Source of the DNA: Stereocaulon alpinum
Lineage: Eukaryota > Ascomycota > Lecanoromycetes > Lecanorales > Stereocaulaceae
DNA: 64,000 nt
Assembly: GCA_018257865.1 (NCBI GenBank)
Contig: JAEUBA010000008.1
Location: 248,001-312,000, forward strand
Direction of reading: 5' to 3'
In this document: positions 11,463 to 22,634 of the stretch, one piece after another
Layout: each line of letters starts with the position of its first letter
Position numbering within the stretch: the first letter of the stretch is position 1
The notes under the pieces: model-generated
What the model saw: the letters and a program-made list of their open reading frames with translations, nothing else
What the model was told of the DNA's origin: nothing
The model's database searches: none
Position numbers and translations under genes: made by a program

Positions 11463-13076
11463 TCACCTTTTCTTACAAAGCACCTCCACCCCCCGATCCG
11501 GCAGAATCATATCGTCCAAATACAAATTCTCCGGCCTGGACCCCTCCTTCTCCATCGCAAAACAGAAGTCATACTCACTAATCAGCAAACCCAACACCAA
11601 CTTCAGCTGCGCAGCAGCAAATACCCTCCCCGGGCACGCAAACCGCCCATACCCAAACCCCAAACTGTTCGCGCCAAGGGCTGCAAATTGATATTCAGCA
11701 TCTTTATCCGGATTCGCGAGCCGTTTCTTGTAGAAGCGGAACCCGTCGAAGTGGTCTGGGTCGGGCCAGATAGACGGATCGTGCGTGATATGATGGACGG
11801 GCATAGTGAGGATGACGCCAGCGGGGAGGCGGGTGCCGTCGGAGAGGGTGAGCGGGCGGAGGACTTTGCGATTGAAGCTTACTGTGAATCATTAGTATGT
11901 GGAAGGCCGATCGCAGAACCTTGAAAATCTGGCGAGAATCAGATACATACGAAGGCCTGGAGCATTGACACGCTGTGACTCTTTGATTACGCTGTCCAAT
12001 TTCCGAAGACGACGCAGCACCGCAAGCGTCCATTGGCCATCTTCAGCGGCTAATTCTTCTTTGATCTCTTCCCTGAGAGCCGTAAAGTATTCAGGGTGAG
12101 CGCAGAGGTCGTAGAGAACATGTACGGCTGTCGCTGTAGGGGCGTGGAAGCCGGCCATAGTAAGGAACATAAGTTTCCGTACTATGATATCGTTTTTCCG
12201 ATCTTTACCTGTGCCCATATCAACCATCCATTGCAACACATCCCGCGGCTTTTTCTCCTCGTGTCTAGCTGCCTTTCTCTCGGCGATAAGTGGTCTAAGC
12301 TTTCTGTGTGCTATTGTGTATTCGCTCTTCAGTCGTTTAGCGGACGCGAGGAATGGGTAGATCAATGGTCGTAAAATTGGAAGACGCTGCCGTAGGTCTG
12401 TAGCAACGGCGACTGAGTCTTGGGGGTAGCCCTGCGCGACTTGGAGCCATTCTTTGTCACGGCAAAGAGGTAGGCCTACGAGGACCCGCGAGTTTATGCG
12501 TGCAATCATATTAAAAATACTTCCATATGCGCTGAACGAGGTAAAGGAATTGGAGGATGTATCTGCCATATATTCGTCGATGGCCGTCACAGCCTCTTCA
12601 TGCATGCTCGGTACCAGCGACGGTAGGTTCTGTACGAGCGTCGTCTGGCAGATTTCATTGTGCAGTGTACTCTGCCTGACAGCATCCAAGCCAGTCCAAT
12701 AGCCCAGGAATCTATCGACGACCGACTCCCGATGGCTCAGAATGTTTTCTGGCAGGCTCCGTAATTCTTCCAGATGTTTCGGGGCGAGCACGATGCGTGG
12801 GAGATCGGACGTCTGGACCAGGAACATGGTCCAGTTTGCGGTCTTGAATTTAGCATAGCCTTCGTCTAAAAGGTGTTTGCTGTTGTGGAAGAAATCTTCT
12901 TTGGCTTCTACAGTCTTGAGGCCGAACGCTCCTGGGGACTTTCCTATGCGTGGTATGCCCTGAAAGGGATCTTTGGCGAGCAATGCGTAGATGAGACTGG
13001 CTAGGCCACAGAGCGCACCATATATTATGAGTCGGGTTTGGAAAGACTGCCGTTCGAGGATGCTTGTGTCTATCAT
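11463..13076 (-). CDS. Cytochrome P450 monooxygenase, ent-kaurene-oxidase-like clan (cluster P450 A)
   Basis: Membrane-anchored, heme-thiolate monooxygenase, expected in the ER. Two exons, 13076-11951 and 11881-11463, with a 69-bp intron (11882-11950, GTATGT...CTAAT...CACAG); 514 residues, complete. There is an N-terminal hydrophobic anchor (LIIYGALCGLASLIYALLA). The I-helix region is FLTMAGFHAPTAT, the K-helix ExxR is KESQR, the PERF-like region is FDGFRFYKKR, and the heme loop is FGYGRFACPGR. Its layout resembles P450 B at 16.4 kb (compare LCRDKEWL with LCRNEHWL), so the two look like old paralogues. With the diterpene cyclase nearby, a diterpene oxidase is likely. Substrate and position of attack cannot be read from sequence. 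No lesion seen. Confidence 0.88.
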
Positions 13077-14393
13077 ACTCGCTACTACATGTCAACCAGG
13101 CTAGAATGACCGGAAAATACTCACAACCATCAAGATGCTCGTGGTCTCGATAAAGGGTACGATGGAGCTGGGATTTCGCCCAGAAGGGAAGTTAGATGGC
13201 TTCCGCCCGAGACAGAGCTTCGCTACAAGAAAGGTTGCAGGCGGAAACCATGACAGGGGCCTAATCGGCCTTCTTCACAATGATTCGCGTATCCATCCTG
13301 AAACACCTGCTCCGACCGAAGATGTTTCCGCAGTACTGATTACTTTTCATCGTTCAATCCGAAGCTTGCCAGCAACTATTCCCGTAAGTATTTGTCAGAA
13401 TAGGGTGCATGGATCATCGTCTGTGATAGCGCAAAAGAGCAGATTGCGCAGGCTGTGTGCAAGTTAAGCCGCCCACGACAAACAATGCTCGGAATGCCGG
13501 AAGGCCCATCGATGTGTGTCCTGGCACGTCAATTTCGGTCCGATTGCAGACAAAGGTTACATCCTTCATGGAATGACATCGAGGTCATGGTAGGTCACTC
13601 AAGTGACCCAGAGAAGAAGAGCTGAGGGTCATCGAATTTTGAACGAATACAACATGCATGAAGGAAGAACTGAGGGTCATAGGCATTTACCCACGCCGCA
13701 GGTCGATCAGTGCTACGTTGTCATAGCTGCATGACTCTATACGAGGTCACGTACAGTACGTACAGCCGACTCTACCCGAGTACACATACACACCAAGTGT
13801 GTTGTTACACGATTTACTTTTCTTACATCTCATTACAGACACTGGAGCATCGTATTGGCGAGAAGAATTCACCCTTTGATCTGGCACTTTGTGTAGGACG
13901 TCGACGACCGTTGTAGAGCGCCCTAGAGCTTGTCACTTAGGCGATGAAGCTGGCTCCCAGATCGTGCGGGCTAAGGTTTGAAGGGCGATGTCTGGGGGTT
14001 TCTTTAGGGGTTCAGCCCTATTAGTGGATGGACAGACGGCTCGGACGGTTAAGGGGTGAATGTTTCTAGTTGTCGTGGGGCCTTGTTTTCATTCCCAGGC
14101 TTGAATCACAGAGCCTTTGGTGGGCTTACGAACTATCTTGTAACCTTGCGATGTCTGGTGTAGAGCATAAAATATGGTTAGTAGGATTTTCAACGCTCAA
14201 ACCAGTAACAAATGTTTGAAATTGAATTGTTGATTGCTATACCACGTACAAATAAATGCGCCGTCCACGCCAGGGCCTTTTGTCAGATTGCGAGGATAGC
14301 AAAAATCCTTGCATCAATTGAGTGTCTCGGTCCTGGCTGTCTTTTTCCCTATGTGGACGCCAGAATCTACAGTTGTACTAACCTTTCGCTCAT
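13077..14393. other. Intergenic region inside the diterpenoid cluster
   Basis: About 1.3 kb with only short, scattered open frames and no family resemblance. It contains the promoter of P450 A at its left end and the 3' flank of the rhodopsin-fold gene at its right end. I see no transposon ends and no RNA gene. Confidence 0.4.
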
Positions 14394-15690
14394 CTACCAA
14401 TTCCAGATATTCTTCATCTGGGCCACTTCCTCGCGAAGGCCAGCTCGTGGCTTTTTGGCCACTTGCGCGGTCCCCTTCGTGTCGCCACTTCGAAGTAAGC
14501 TGAGCATTGAATGGTACTTGCTGATATTACTCTTTTTGGTAAGGATCTGGCTGAACAGCGGCGAAAGAAGCGGAAGGCAGCTGCAGAAAATGCCCATGTT
14601 GACCTCGACAGTGCTGAGGAGAGTTTAGCTAGGGTGTTTCAACGGGATGATAGAATTGAGGTCCTGCTTACAGCCACACAATATCATCGACCATTGACCA
14701 CGTTTGATCTCTATCTTTGAGTGTTCTCACGACGATGACTTCGCGAACAATGCTGGTTATGACAACGCTAGAGCTACATCAGCTGTTTTTGTGCTCTCCC
14801 AGAGCTGTATGGCTCCTTACAAGATTCCTGTCCCAAAGATACCCAAGAGGCCAAACAATTTAGCCTTAGTGATCTGTAACTTCCAGATAAGAGGTATAGG
14901 TAAGATCAAGATGGCGGTATCTGTGAAGATGTTGAAACCGCCGATTGTGATGTCGACACTCGCAATATTGATGCAAGTTCCTGGGATTGACGAGTTCCAA
15001 GATCTCGCAAGGGGACGACAGCCGAATAGTATAGCGAGGATGAGGCTTGTGCAATAACAAACAACCAGTGCCATGAAGCCGAAGTCCACATATCGAAATA
15101 GTCGATTGACTTTGAATAGGCGTAGGTAGAGGACGAGGATGGAGATCTTAGCAAACATGACGGCGAAGAGGTAGAGGACATCGTCTACTTGGTACCACTA
15201 CCACGACGCCTGATCAGTAAACCTGCTAGACGTGTCACTTTGGGATGGAGAATTTACACTCAAGAGATGGTGGAATTTGTAGGGCTGTACATCATATATA
15301 TGGTGTCCTACTCCGTACTTGGTGACCACTGAAAGTGTGAGTCCTTACGGCAATGGCGGGATCTGAACCAGGAGTGATCCTACATATAAAGTTGCCTACA
15401 ACTCGTGCAATAGCGAAGCCCAATGCGACGACAGAGAAATCTAGAACCTAGTCAGTCACGACATATTGGAGGCAATTGGGAATACTGTACAATCGTCCCA
15501 GCCAGGGCTGCGTGTCACGAAGAGCTTGATGAGCAGACGTGTAACGACGCCGACGAAAGCTGCCGAGATTGTGATAGAACTCGATATTATGATCTCAAAT
15601 CCTCGCGATGGACCATGCGCATAGTCAAGATGGGCTCCGGGAGGAAGCAGGGTGGGAGAATTTCTTGCCCTTTGCGACAAGCTGTGGCAT
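14394..15690 (-). CDS. Fungal rhodopsin-fold integral membrane protein (PTH11-like seven-helix family), 5' end unresolved
   Basis: Predicted seven-helix plasma-membrane protein of the large fungal 'rhodopsin domain' family, to which PTH11-like receptors are related; ligands are mostly unknown. Six exons can be read: about 15690-15491, 15440-15384, 15328-15258, 15197-14821, 14773-14672 and 14613-14394, with introns of 47-60 bp. Joined, they give the family markers WDDY, KYGVGHHIYDV, VDDVLYLFAV, AKISILVLYLRLF, SIVREVIV, DQTW, and VNMGIFCSCLPLLSP near the end. The first exon has an in-frame stop upstream and no in-frame ATG, so a further 5' exon probably lies beyond about 15690; I could not place it. 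The gene sits between P450 A and P450 B. A role in the pathway (export, sensing) is not shown. Confidence 0.72.
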
Positions 15691-15830
15691 TTGGGGTCCT
15701 AATTCGCGGAAAGGAAACATCGTGGAGGCGTGAAAAGATTTGCTTGGAGCGCAAATAGATCTCTGGTAGTAGAAGTAAGCATTATATGTAGGAAGGCGGG
15801 GACACTGCATTTTAACCTACTCGAGATCAC

Positions 15831-15853
15831 GGGGGGGGGGGGGGGGGGGGGGG
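15831..15853. repeat. Poly-G run, 23 bases
   Basis: An uninterrupted run of 23 G on the + strand (23 C on the - strand), just upstream of the readable 5' part of the rhodopsin-fold gene. Such runs form G-quadruplexes readily and are prone to length change and to sequencing or assembly error, so the exact count should be treated with care. Confidence 0.9.
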
Positions 15854-16364
15854 TGCACACTTCGGAACGTCCTTTGCTGCATAGTTGCGGTACAGCTGAA
15901 TGCATCCAGGAATAAAATGTTGCGCGCTACGTTGAATCTCACGTCTCGAAGGAGAAGTGATGAGCCATCAGCTGAGAATGATGGGTCTTACGTGAGATGA
16001 ATACATGGCTGAGCCTTGCGCACAGTACGAGCAAAAGATGGTGGTTGCTGTAGGTATGGTAGGGATGAGCTCGGAGCTGAATCCGCACTACTATCGGTGG
16101 CATCCACCATCTTCGTGCATACTATATGCAAGAATAAGGCGCCAAACTAATCGGATCTGCATAGATGGTACGGATGGCGTTGGAAAAACGAGATCAAGAT
16201 GGGCCTGGTCTTCTTCGTGGAATCGTGGCTGCCTTTGCTGGACGGAGATTTACGATGCTTGCTAGGCTTGCCTAGGGAGAGCATGATTCGTCTACTATGA
16301 TCTGTATCGGAGAGTTACGGTCAACACGCTTCGATCGACAGTCGCTCTACCCTCACTGATGCAT
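15854..16364. other. Intergenic region upstream of the rhodopsin-fold gene
   Basis: About 510 bp with no convincing coding sequence. It ends at the stop codon of P450 B. It may contain the missing first exon and promoter of the rhodopsin-fold gene. Nothing else seen. Confidence 0.35.
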
Positions 16365-17990
16365 TCAGATTCCCCTCTGCTTGAACATGATCTTCCCAGT
16401 GGGATTCGGGAAACTGTACTCAAATGCTGGCAGACTTTTCGGCCTACGCTGACCCTCTGGGAACTTGAAATCATAGTGCAATAGGATTAAGCCCAGAACC
16501 ATCTTGATGATGTTAGAGGCCATGAATCTGCCAGGGCAGCCTTGCTTTCCATGTCCAAAGTGCAGAATATGAGCGTTCGTAGTAGCGAATTGCCATCTAT
16601 GCGACTCTCCAGGGTCTAGACGTTTACGATAGTATCGCAGTCCATCGAAACGCTCGGGATCCTCCGTGCTATCTCTTTGGATAGGTACGATAGCCATTTC
16701 TATATGTGCTCCGACTGGTAGAGTGAGGCCGTCTGAGAGGATCAATGGCTCCATTACTTGTCTCTTAAAGCCCACTGACGCAAAATAAGCTGAGTACCTT
16801 CTGTTTTCTCAGGACAGGTCCTACTCACTAGAGCTTGGTGGATTTACCCGCTGAGACTCCTTCATGAAGCTGTCAAGTTTTCGCATTTTAGTGAGTGTGG
16901 TTTTGTGCCAGCCACCATCCTCTGCTACCGCTTGCCTTACTTCGTCTCTCAATTCCTCAATGTACTCTGAATGAGCACAAAGATCATAAAGTGTCTCTGC
17001 CAGAGCCATGGTCGTCGTGTGATTGGAAGCCAATGTTAGGCTCAAGACCCTTTTTGCAATGGTCACAGGGTCCGAGTCCGGCCCATCGCCCGCCTCGTCC
17101 AACAACATCTGCAGAAAATTACTGAGGCCTTCGTCCTCCCTTTCGACCTTCATGTTCTTATCCTTCTGCCGTTTGGCGATGAGTGGCAAAAGCTGCTTCT
17201 TAGCCTGCCACCAATAGTAGTAAATCTTCCATGAAGAAGGCAGGCAGACATGGACAATCGGCTTCGCCCAAAATGGCAACAGCCGAAGGGCAACGATGGT
17301 TATGAAAACGTTGTTTGTGTAGCCTTCGGCAGTACTCAGCCAATGTTCGTTCCGGCATAAATCTGGTCCAACAAAGACTCGAGCTGACGCTCGTCCCACG
17401 ACTTGGTGCAGGACACGGTATACCTCCAAACCGACCCATTCATGATCACAGCGAGGGAATTCCTTGTCCAGGGCAATGTCAAGTTCTTGCCGGACACTGG
17501 GAACAAGGGCACCAAGCTTGGGCGTCAACCTGGTCTGAATCACTCTCGTATGCAAGTTGCTTGTGGCTAGAACATCCGTAAGAGCGAAGGCTCCCTCAGC
17601 GTTCTCAACCAGTGCTAAGATTGCGTTCAATCTGTTATTGGGAATGTTGCGGAGCTCGTCGACGTATTTGTTTGGCAGGACTATCACGTCGTTACCACAG
17701 ATCTTGAACATTGAGTCTTTGAACTGAGAGTAGCCGCTGTTGATGACTTGTTTTGCATCTAGGAAATAACCAATTCGCGCGACCCATGCGAAACGGCTTC
17801 CGACATAAGGCAATTCGACAAGACCATTGCCTCTGGGGCTGGATAACCACCTCCAGATGGTAACTCCAAAGATAGCTGAGTAAAGCGAGTACCATGACAA
17901 GAAGAAAGAAAGATCTGCGAATTCAAGTGGTATATGATGAGAGACAGCATCTTGGGTAGTGAAGCTGAGGAACGATGCATTCAGTGCCAT
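16365..17990 (-). CDS. Cytochrome P450, ent-kaurene oxidase (CYP503)-like (cluster P450 B)
   Basis: Membrane-anchored P450. Fungal CYP503 (gibberellin P450-4) oxidises C-19 of ent-kaurene to the acid; the same reaction here is inference. Two exons, 17990-16829 and 16774-16365, with a 54-bp intron (16775-16828, GTGAGT...GTCAG); 523 residues, close to the 525 of the Fusarium enzyme. Family-like stretches run through the protein: SGYSQFKDSMF, VIQTRLTPKLG, SARVFVGPDLCRNEHWL, the I-helix LASNHTTTMA, YDLCAHSEYIEELRDEV and KLDSFMKESQR (ExxR). The heme loop is FGHGKQGCPGR. No stop or splice defect seen. It is divergent from the aldo/keto reductase across 803 bp. Confidence 0.9.
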
Positions 17991-18793
17991 AGTTGATAAC
18001 TAGAACATTGGATTGACAATTGCCGAGAGCAAGACGAAGAGCGTGAGGTCATTGTTCGTGCGGAAAGGAAGGTTTCAGGACCCTATGTAACAGCGAAAAT
18101 GATGAAACATGTTACCTTCTCTAGTCCGCTCCTTGAGCTGATAATGCATGGGACATGTTTCAATTGCAGGGTTCAGTCAGGCTTGTCGATGTGGCTTGCA
18201 TCATCATTTCTACCGGACCGAACACTAGAATACCATTGTGCATATGCAGGCTCTTAGAACATCAGCAACCAGAGCGTATCATCAACCAATGACAAATCCC
18301 TAGGGCCACAGTCGTAGTCGGCCTTGATCAGTACTACGATTCCCATGTCTTCGTAGAAAGGGATGCCGAAAAGGGCGCTGTGGGGCGCTTTGGTCCGGTT
18401 CATGTTATTTTGCCTGGCCCTGGTAGAAGAGTTCACCCCCCAACCGATCACCCTGTCCAGCCGATCAGCCCTATAGCGATGAGGTCTGAACACTTCTTCT
18501 ATGTTTAGAAATCGTCCTCTTGACCCTCAGCCCTACAGGGCTGATCGGTTGGGCAGGTTGATCGGTTGGGGGGTGAACTCTTCTAATGTTACACGTAATT
18601 TTCAAGAAACCTGAAATAGGACTGAGCCTCGAACGTAGACAGGGTCCCCGTACCCTCAACCCACCTAGCTGAGACACATTGAACTACCCTACTCGCGCCC
18701 TATAGCAGTTTATATCTACAATCGTACACTCAGGGCAGCTTAGATCCTGTGGATCTGTGAGACGGACTACCAAAAAGCGACAGATCCATCACC
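17991..18793. promoter_or_regulatory. Divergent promoter region, P450 B / aldo-keto reductase
   Basis: An 803-bp non-coding stretch between two cluster genes read in opposite directions. It should hold both promoters, and it contains the long imperfect inverted repeat listed separately. I cannot assign a transcription-factor site. Confidence 0.5.
18424..18585. repeat. Inverted repeat, about 52-bp arms, 57-bp spacer
   Basis: The left arm (18424-18475) and right arm (18533-18585) are near-perfect reverse complements, with about four mismatches. The outer end of each arm reads TAGAAGAGTTCACCCCCC. Each arm also holds two copies of CCGATCA, so there is a shorter internal repeat too. It could fold into a long hairpin or be a miniature transposon-like element. 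I see no obvious target-site duplication. Confidence 0.85.
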
Positions 18794-19841
18794 ATGGGGC
18801 CTCCACAGCTACTCTTCGGAGGCGCTGCCATTGCTAGTGGCCGCTTCAGCTCGGCCAAGGAGGTGATGTCTCTATTGGAATTGCTAAAGACGTTAAGCAT
18901 CTCACACATTGATATCGCACCGGTTTATCCAATGACATCCCCCGGAAAAGCCGAACAGCTACTTGGCGAGTGTGAGCCTGGTGCCTTCACCATTGATACG
19001 AAGATCATGGTGACGAGCATGACCGGCAAAGGAACCTTGACGACCGGTGCCATTGAGAAGTCAATCACCTCTAGTCTAGAAAGGCTTAAAGCCGGTGTAC
19101 GTTGCCTTTTCGATAAGATCTGGTGCCTGATCTGATCACGCTGCTTAGGTCAATATTCTCTACTGCCACATGCCAGATCCAGAGACTCCTATTGCAGAGA
19201 CTGCCGCTGCTCTCGATAGACATTATAGAGCCCACAATTTCAAGAAGGTATGTGCAACGAAGCAAGCTTATGTAGGATAGACCCTGATCTCTAAACAGCT
19301 GGGACTGTCCAATTTCAGTGCTGGACAAGTACAAGCCTACATCGATGTTTGCGAGCAAGAAGGCTATGTGAAGCCGAGATACTTTCAAGGGCAATACAAC
19401 GCCATCTGTCGTAATCACGAGAAGGAATTGATACCTTTGTTGCGCAAGCACCACATGTACTACATCGCATGCAGTCCTATTGCCGGAGGATTCCTGAGCG
19501 GCGTTTTTACTCAAGGCACGCAAGTCGCTGGAACCCGCTTTGAGGAAGGGAACAAGGCTGGTGCTTTCTACAAACGCATGTATGACAAGCCGGTGATGCA
19601 TGAGGCCATAGAGAGACTGCGGAAGTCTTGTGAGGGTCATGGAATCAGTCTCACTGATGCCGCGTTGCGGTGGTTGTGTTACCATTCAGCCTTGGGAGAC
19701 GCCGATGGTGTCATCTTGGGTGCGAGTAAGGAAGACCAGGTGCAGAATAATGTCACGGGAATCTCTAAAGGTCCGCTACCAGAGGATATAAGAGCATTGT
19801 TTGAAAGAACCTGGAAGGATGTGGAGGCTGAAGCGCCCTAA
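18794..19841 (+). CDS. Aldo/keto reductase, aflatoxin-aldehyde-reductase (AKR7)-like
   Basis: NADPH-dependent aldehyde/ketone reductase, presumably cytosolic. Three exons, 18794-19096, 19149-19247 and 19299-19841, with introns of 52 and 51 bp; 314 residues, a full AKR barrel. Catalytic-site stretches are visible: Asp/Tyr in HIDIAPVYP, Lys in DTKIM and His in YCHMPDPETP. Other family marks are GLSNFSAGQV, the long FQGQYNAICR and VILGASKEDQV. In the cluster it would reduce an aldehyde or ketone formed by the P450s; that role is inferred from position. It is convergent with the FAD oxidase, 124 bp apart. No damage seen. Confidence 0.9.
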
Positions 19842-19965
19842 AGCTGTTAGCCGTGTTAGTATGCTATTGTCATATGTTTTCTTAGACGAGAATTCAAGAT
19901 GCCAACTCGTTGTATTTTCATCTGTGTCAACACACGAACATTTGTGACAGTCTTCTTTAGCATCA

Positions 19966-21933
19966 CTAACTCCTTGACAAAAGAAAGCCGTTACTCTGCA
20001 AGCGCTGAAAGACTCGCAATGGGTCATATATCATGCTAGCGGCTTCTAGCGCAGCCAGTGATTTTCGACCGATCCCGTCAAGCGGCTTTTGGAAATAACC
20101 AGCATCATTCTGATAAACGAAAGACAGCAACATGGCGCGGATCTTTGCAGATGTGCTAAGTGCATGTGTCAGACCGATTACGGCGTTTTGACTAGATGCA
20201 TCTTCATCGTCTGTTGTCCATTGCACCTCCACAGCGAACCCTGAGACTCCGTTAGTCTTATCCTACCTAGACTATAGTGAGTTATCGAAGACCTACAATT
20301 CTGCGCTTTCAATTCTATTCCAAGTGAGTTAGTGTTGTGATTTTGGCTTTGTTGCACGGTAGCGCGAGTCACCGGCTGGAAGCTGAGGATCAAAGACGTA
20401 TCCAGTGGGAGAGCTGCAGCAATATCTTTGTAGGCGTCATAAGCTTCCCCGTAGTATTCCGAATCAAAGAGGGTGGAGATTGCTGCAATAGAGCGTCTAG
20501 ATCAGGATTATCAATGACGTGCCCATGTCCCGATCTCGGAGAAGAGCCTACTTAGCATTTCCTGGACTACCTAGAGACCCGATAGCCATGCAGAGTTGTT
20601 TGACGGTACCGTTGGTGGGCGTTATCAAAGTGCCGGTGGTAGGTATCCCCACGAAGCTGGAGAATACAGCAGGAAATTCTGCATGTTGTGCATACAAGAA
20701 CCCTACTACCGTGGTATTACCAACGACAGTGAAAATTACATTTGCTTTGGGATCCGTCTCGGCTGCCTGCTGAAAGTTGACTAAAGCCTTGAAGAGGTTG
20801 GTGTTTGACGCATTTGAGTACGACATGACATTGTACCAGGTATCATGAACAGGGACTGTGTAAAGTGTGAAGGCCGTTACGATCCCTGGCAGTGTCAGTG
20901 ATTAATCTCTTACCAAATTATTTAGGGGTTTCAATTACCAAAATTGGATGCACCCCCTTTTAGGGCGATGAAAAGATTTGAATTGTGATTCGCATTTGCT
21001 TTTACAAGTGATGAATTGCTGAGTACGATCTGTCGAGCAAGTTAAGCTCATTCATTGACAACTTTTGCATTCCTTCGTTAGAGAGAAAATCTTATACCTC
21101 GAAGTCTTGAACACTGTCACATGCAAAGCCATGAAGTGCAGGGAAGAAAGGGTCACCTCCTAGAGGATTGTTATCATTGACATGGAAACCGTAAGGTCAT
21201 TCACTAGCTCACCACCAAGGATAGATCCCCCAACACCAGGCCCTGGCTCCTTTGTCCCAATGGCTGAAACCTCGAAATTGTCAAGATAGGAGTAGACGTC
21301 GATCCAACGATTCCCTGGACCAACTGTAATTGTCTTGCGATCAGAGCTGATATTGAGCTGGTTCAAATTCGAAAGATCCAGTAGCACTCCCGAGCCATTG
21401 ATGCTGCCGAATCCAGTATTCGGGTTGTGACCTCCGCTTCTCGTGGCGAACTTAGCATCGAAAGAGACTATCAGTTTCAATAAAACAGCAACGCCAGTTA
21501 GAGATGCTGGCTTCAATATGCATGCAGGTAGAAGCCAACTTGTCTCAGACCTTCGGACTTGCATTAGCTCCAGTAGTCTCTTCGTGTGTTGCACAACTGA
21601 CCAATTCTTCTCCGTAGCGTTCGTATAGCCCATTGACGAAGCGTCAAGAAATTGGTCGGAGCCGAAAAGGGATTGGCTAACCTTACAAACTCCAGACGCG
21701 CCAGCTGATGGGTTTCCGTAGCTCTGTTCGAAACTGAGGTAAGTTCGATCAATGCTGCCTCCATACGCATACAGAGACTGCACCAAACTTGCTTGTTCGG
21801 GCGATTGGGAAACATCAGGCTCATTAAGCACATCACGCAGTTGCTCGGTCAGATATGACGAATTCGAAGCCGCAATTGAAGCATGAGCTAACACAACGAG
21901 GGCTACGATGTAGCTGTACGCAAAGTTAAACAT
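19966..21933 (-). CDS. Secreted FAD-linked oxidoreductase (PCMH/berberine-bridge-like)
   Basis: Flavoprotein oxidase of the 6-hydroxynicotine-oxidase/berberine-bridge group. Six exons: 21933-21213, 21159-21098, 21029-20939, 20885-20571, 20482-20297 and 20240-19966; introns 53, 68, 53, 88 and 56 bp; 549 residues. The N-terminus is a signal peptide (MFNFAYSYIVALVVLAHASIA). The FAD domain shows RSGGHNPNTGF with the usual FAD-linking His, VGPGNRW, GVGGSILGGG, HGFACDSV and LKGGASNFGIVT. The C-terminal berberine-bridge part ends with the usual YDP...FQ...GF motif. Two splice junctions each rebuild a conserved motif, which supports the model. A stretch of about 16 residues after ATEKNWS is longer than usual and may be an unspliced intron. 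The frame also opens 18 codons upstream of the chosen Met. Confidence 0.83.
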
Positions 21934-22634
21934 TTCTGGATCTATTAGATGCCTTAAGAGTTTACATACGGACATGAGATTTCGCAAGCAATTCTCGCCT
22001 CTTAAGGACTCATATTCACAATCGTGGTGCGGCGGGGACGCACCAATACCACTTCAGCTCCAACAGTCGATATTCTGCCAGCTGGCATCATCATTGGCAG
22101 AGGCAGAGAATAGAATCAGCTCCAGATTGCAAACATAGGCAGGCATACGGCGTACCACGCTGAGCCGGGTAGACCAACATCGGAAGAAGCTATGCAAGGG
22201 GTGACATACCCAACTAGGATAGAGATCCGACCTAAGGATTTCAATCATGACGTGTCGAAACCTGAGATGGAACGAGGCAGTACAAGTGCTGCTCGTCTTA
22301 ATTTCTCGAAAGTCGCCGAGACTGTTTCATAACGATCATCTGAAACTATGACGCGTTAGATAATCAGAGAACATTGAACCCACCTAGGCTTGCCAAGGGT
22401 GATATTGGTAACGGACTCGAACAAATTAAAAAGTTCGGCCGAACAACATGAGGATGGCGCCTTGTTGTCATACCCTATACCCTATACCCTAACGACTTAT
22501 TGATAGACGCTTATTAAGCGGTAAGGGAATCTCAAAGAAAGTTTCATTACAAAGACCCCACAGCAGTCATTGTGCAATATCTGCAGAACCCCTTCTACCT
22601 AGATTTACGGTCCGCAGTACGCATATATTTCATC
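21934..22634. promoter_or_regulatory. Divergent promoter region, FAD oxidase / P450 C
   Basis: A 701-bp non-coding region between oppositely read cluster genes. At 22471-22491 it holds three tandem copies of TACCCTA, which resembles a degenerate telomere-type repeat. No other structure seen. Confidence 0.5.

Noticed and set aside
14394..15690. Pseudogene call for the rhodopsin-fold gene
   Set aside because: Scattered fragments join through phase-correct short introns; only the very 5' end is unresolved.
19966..21933. Pseudogene call for the FAD oxidase
   Set aside because: Fragmented frames join through five canonical introns into a full-length enzyme; two junctions rebuild conserved motifs.
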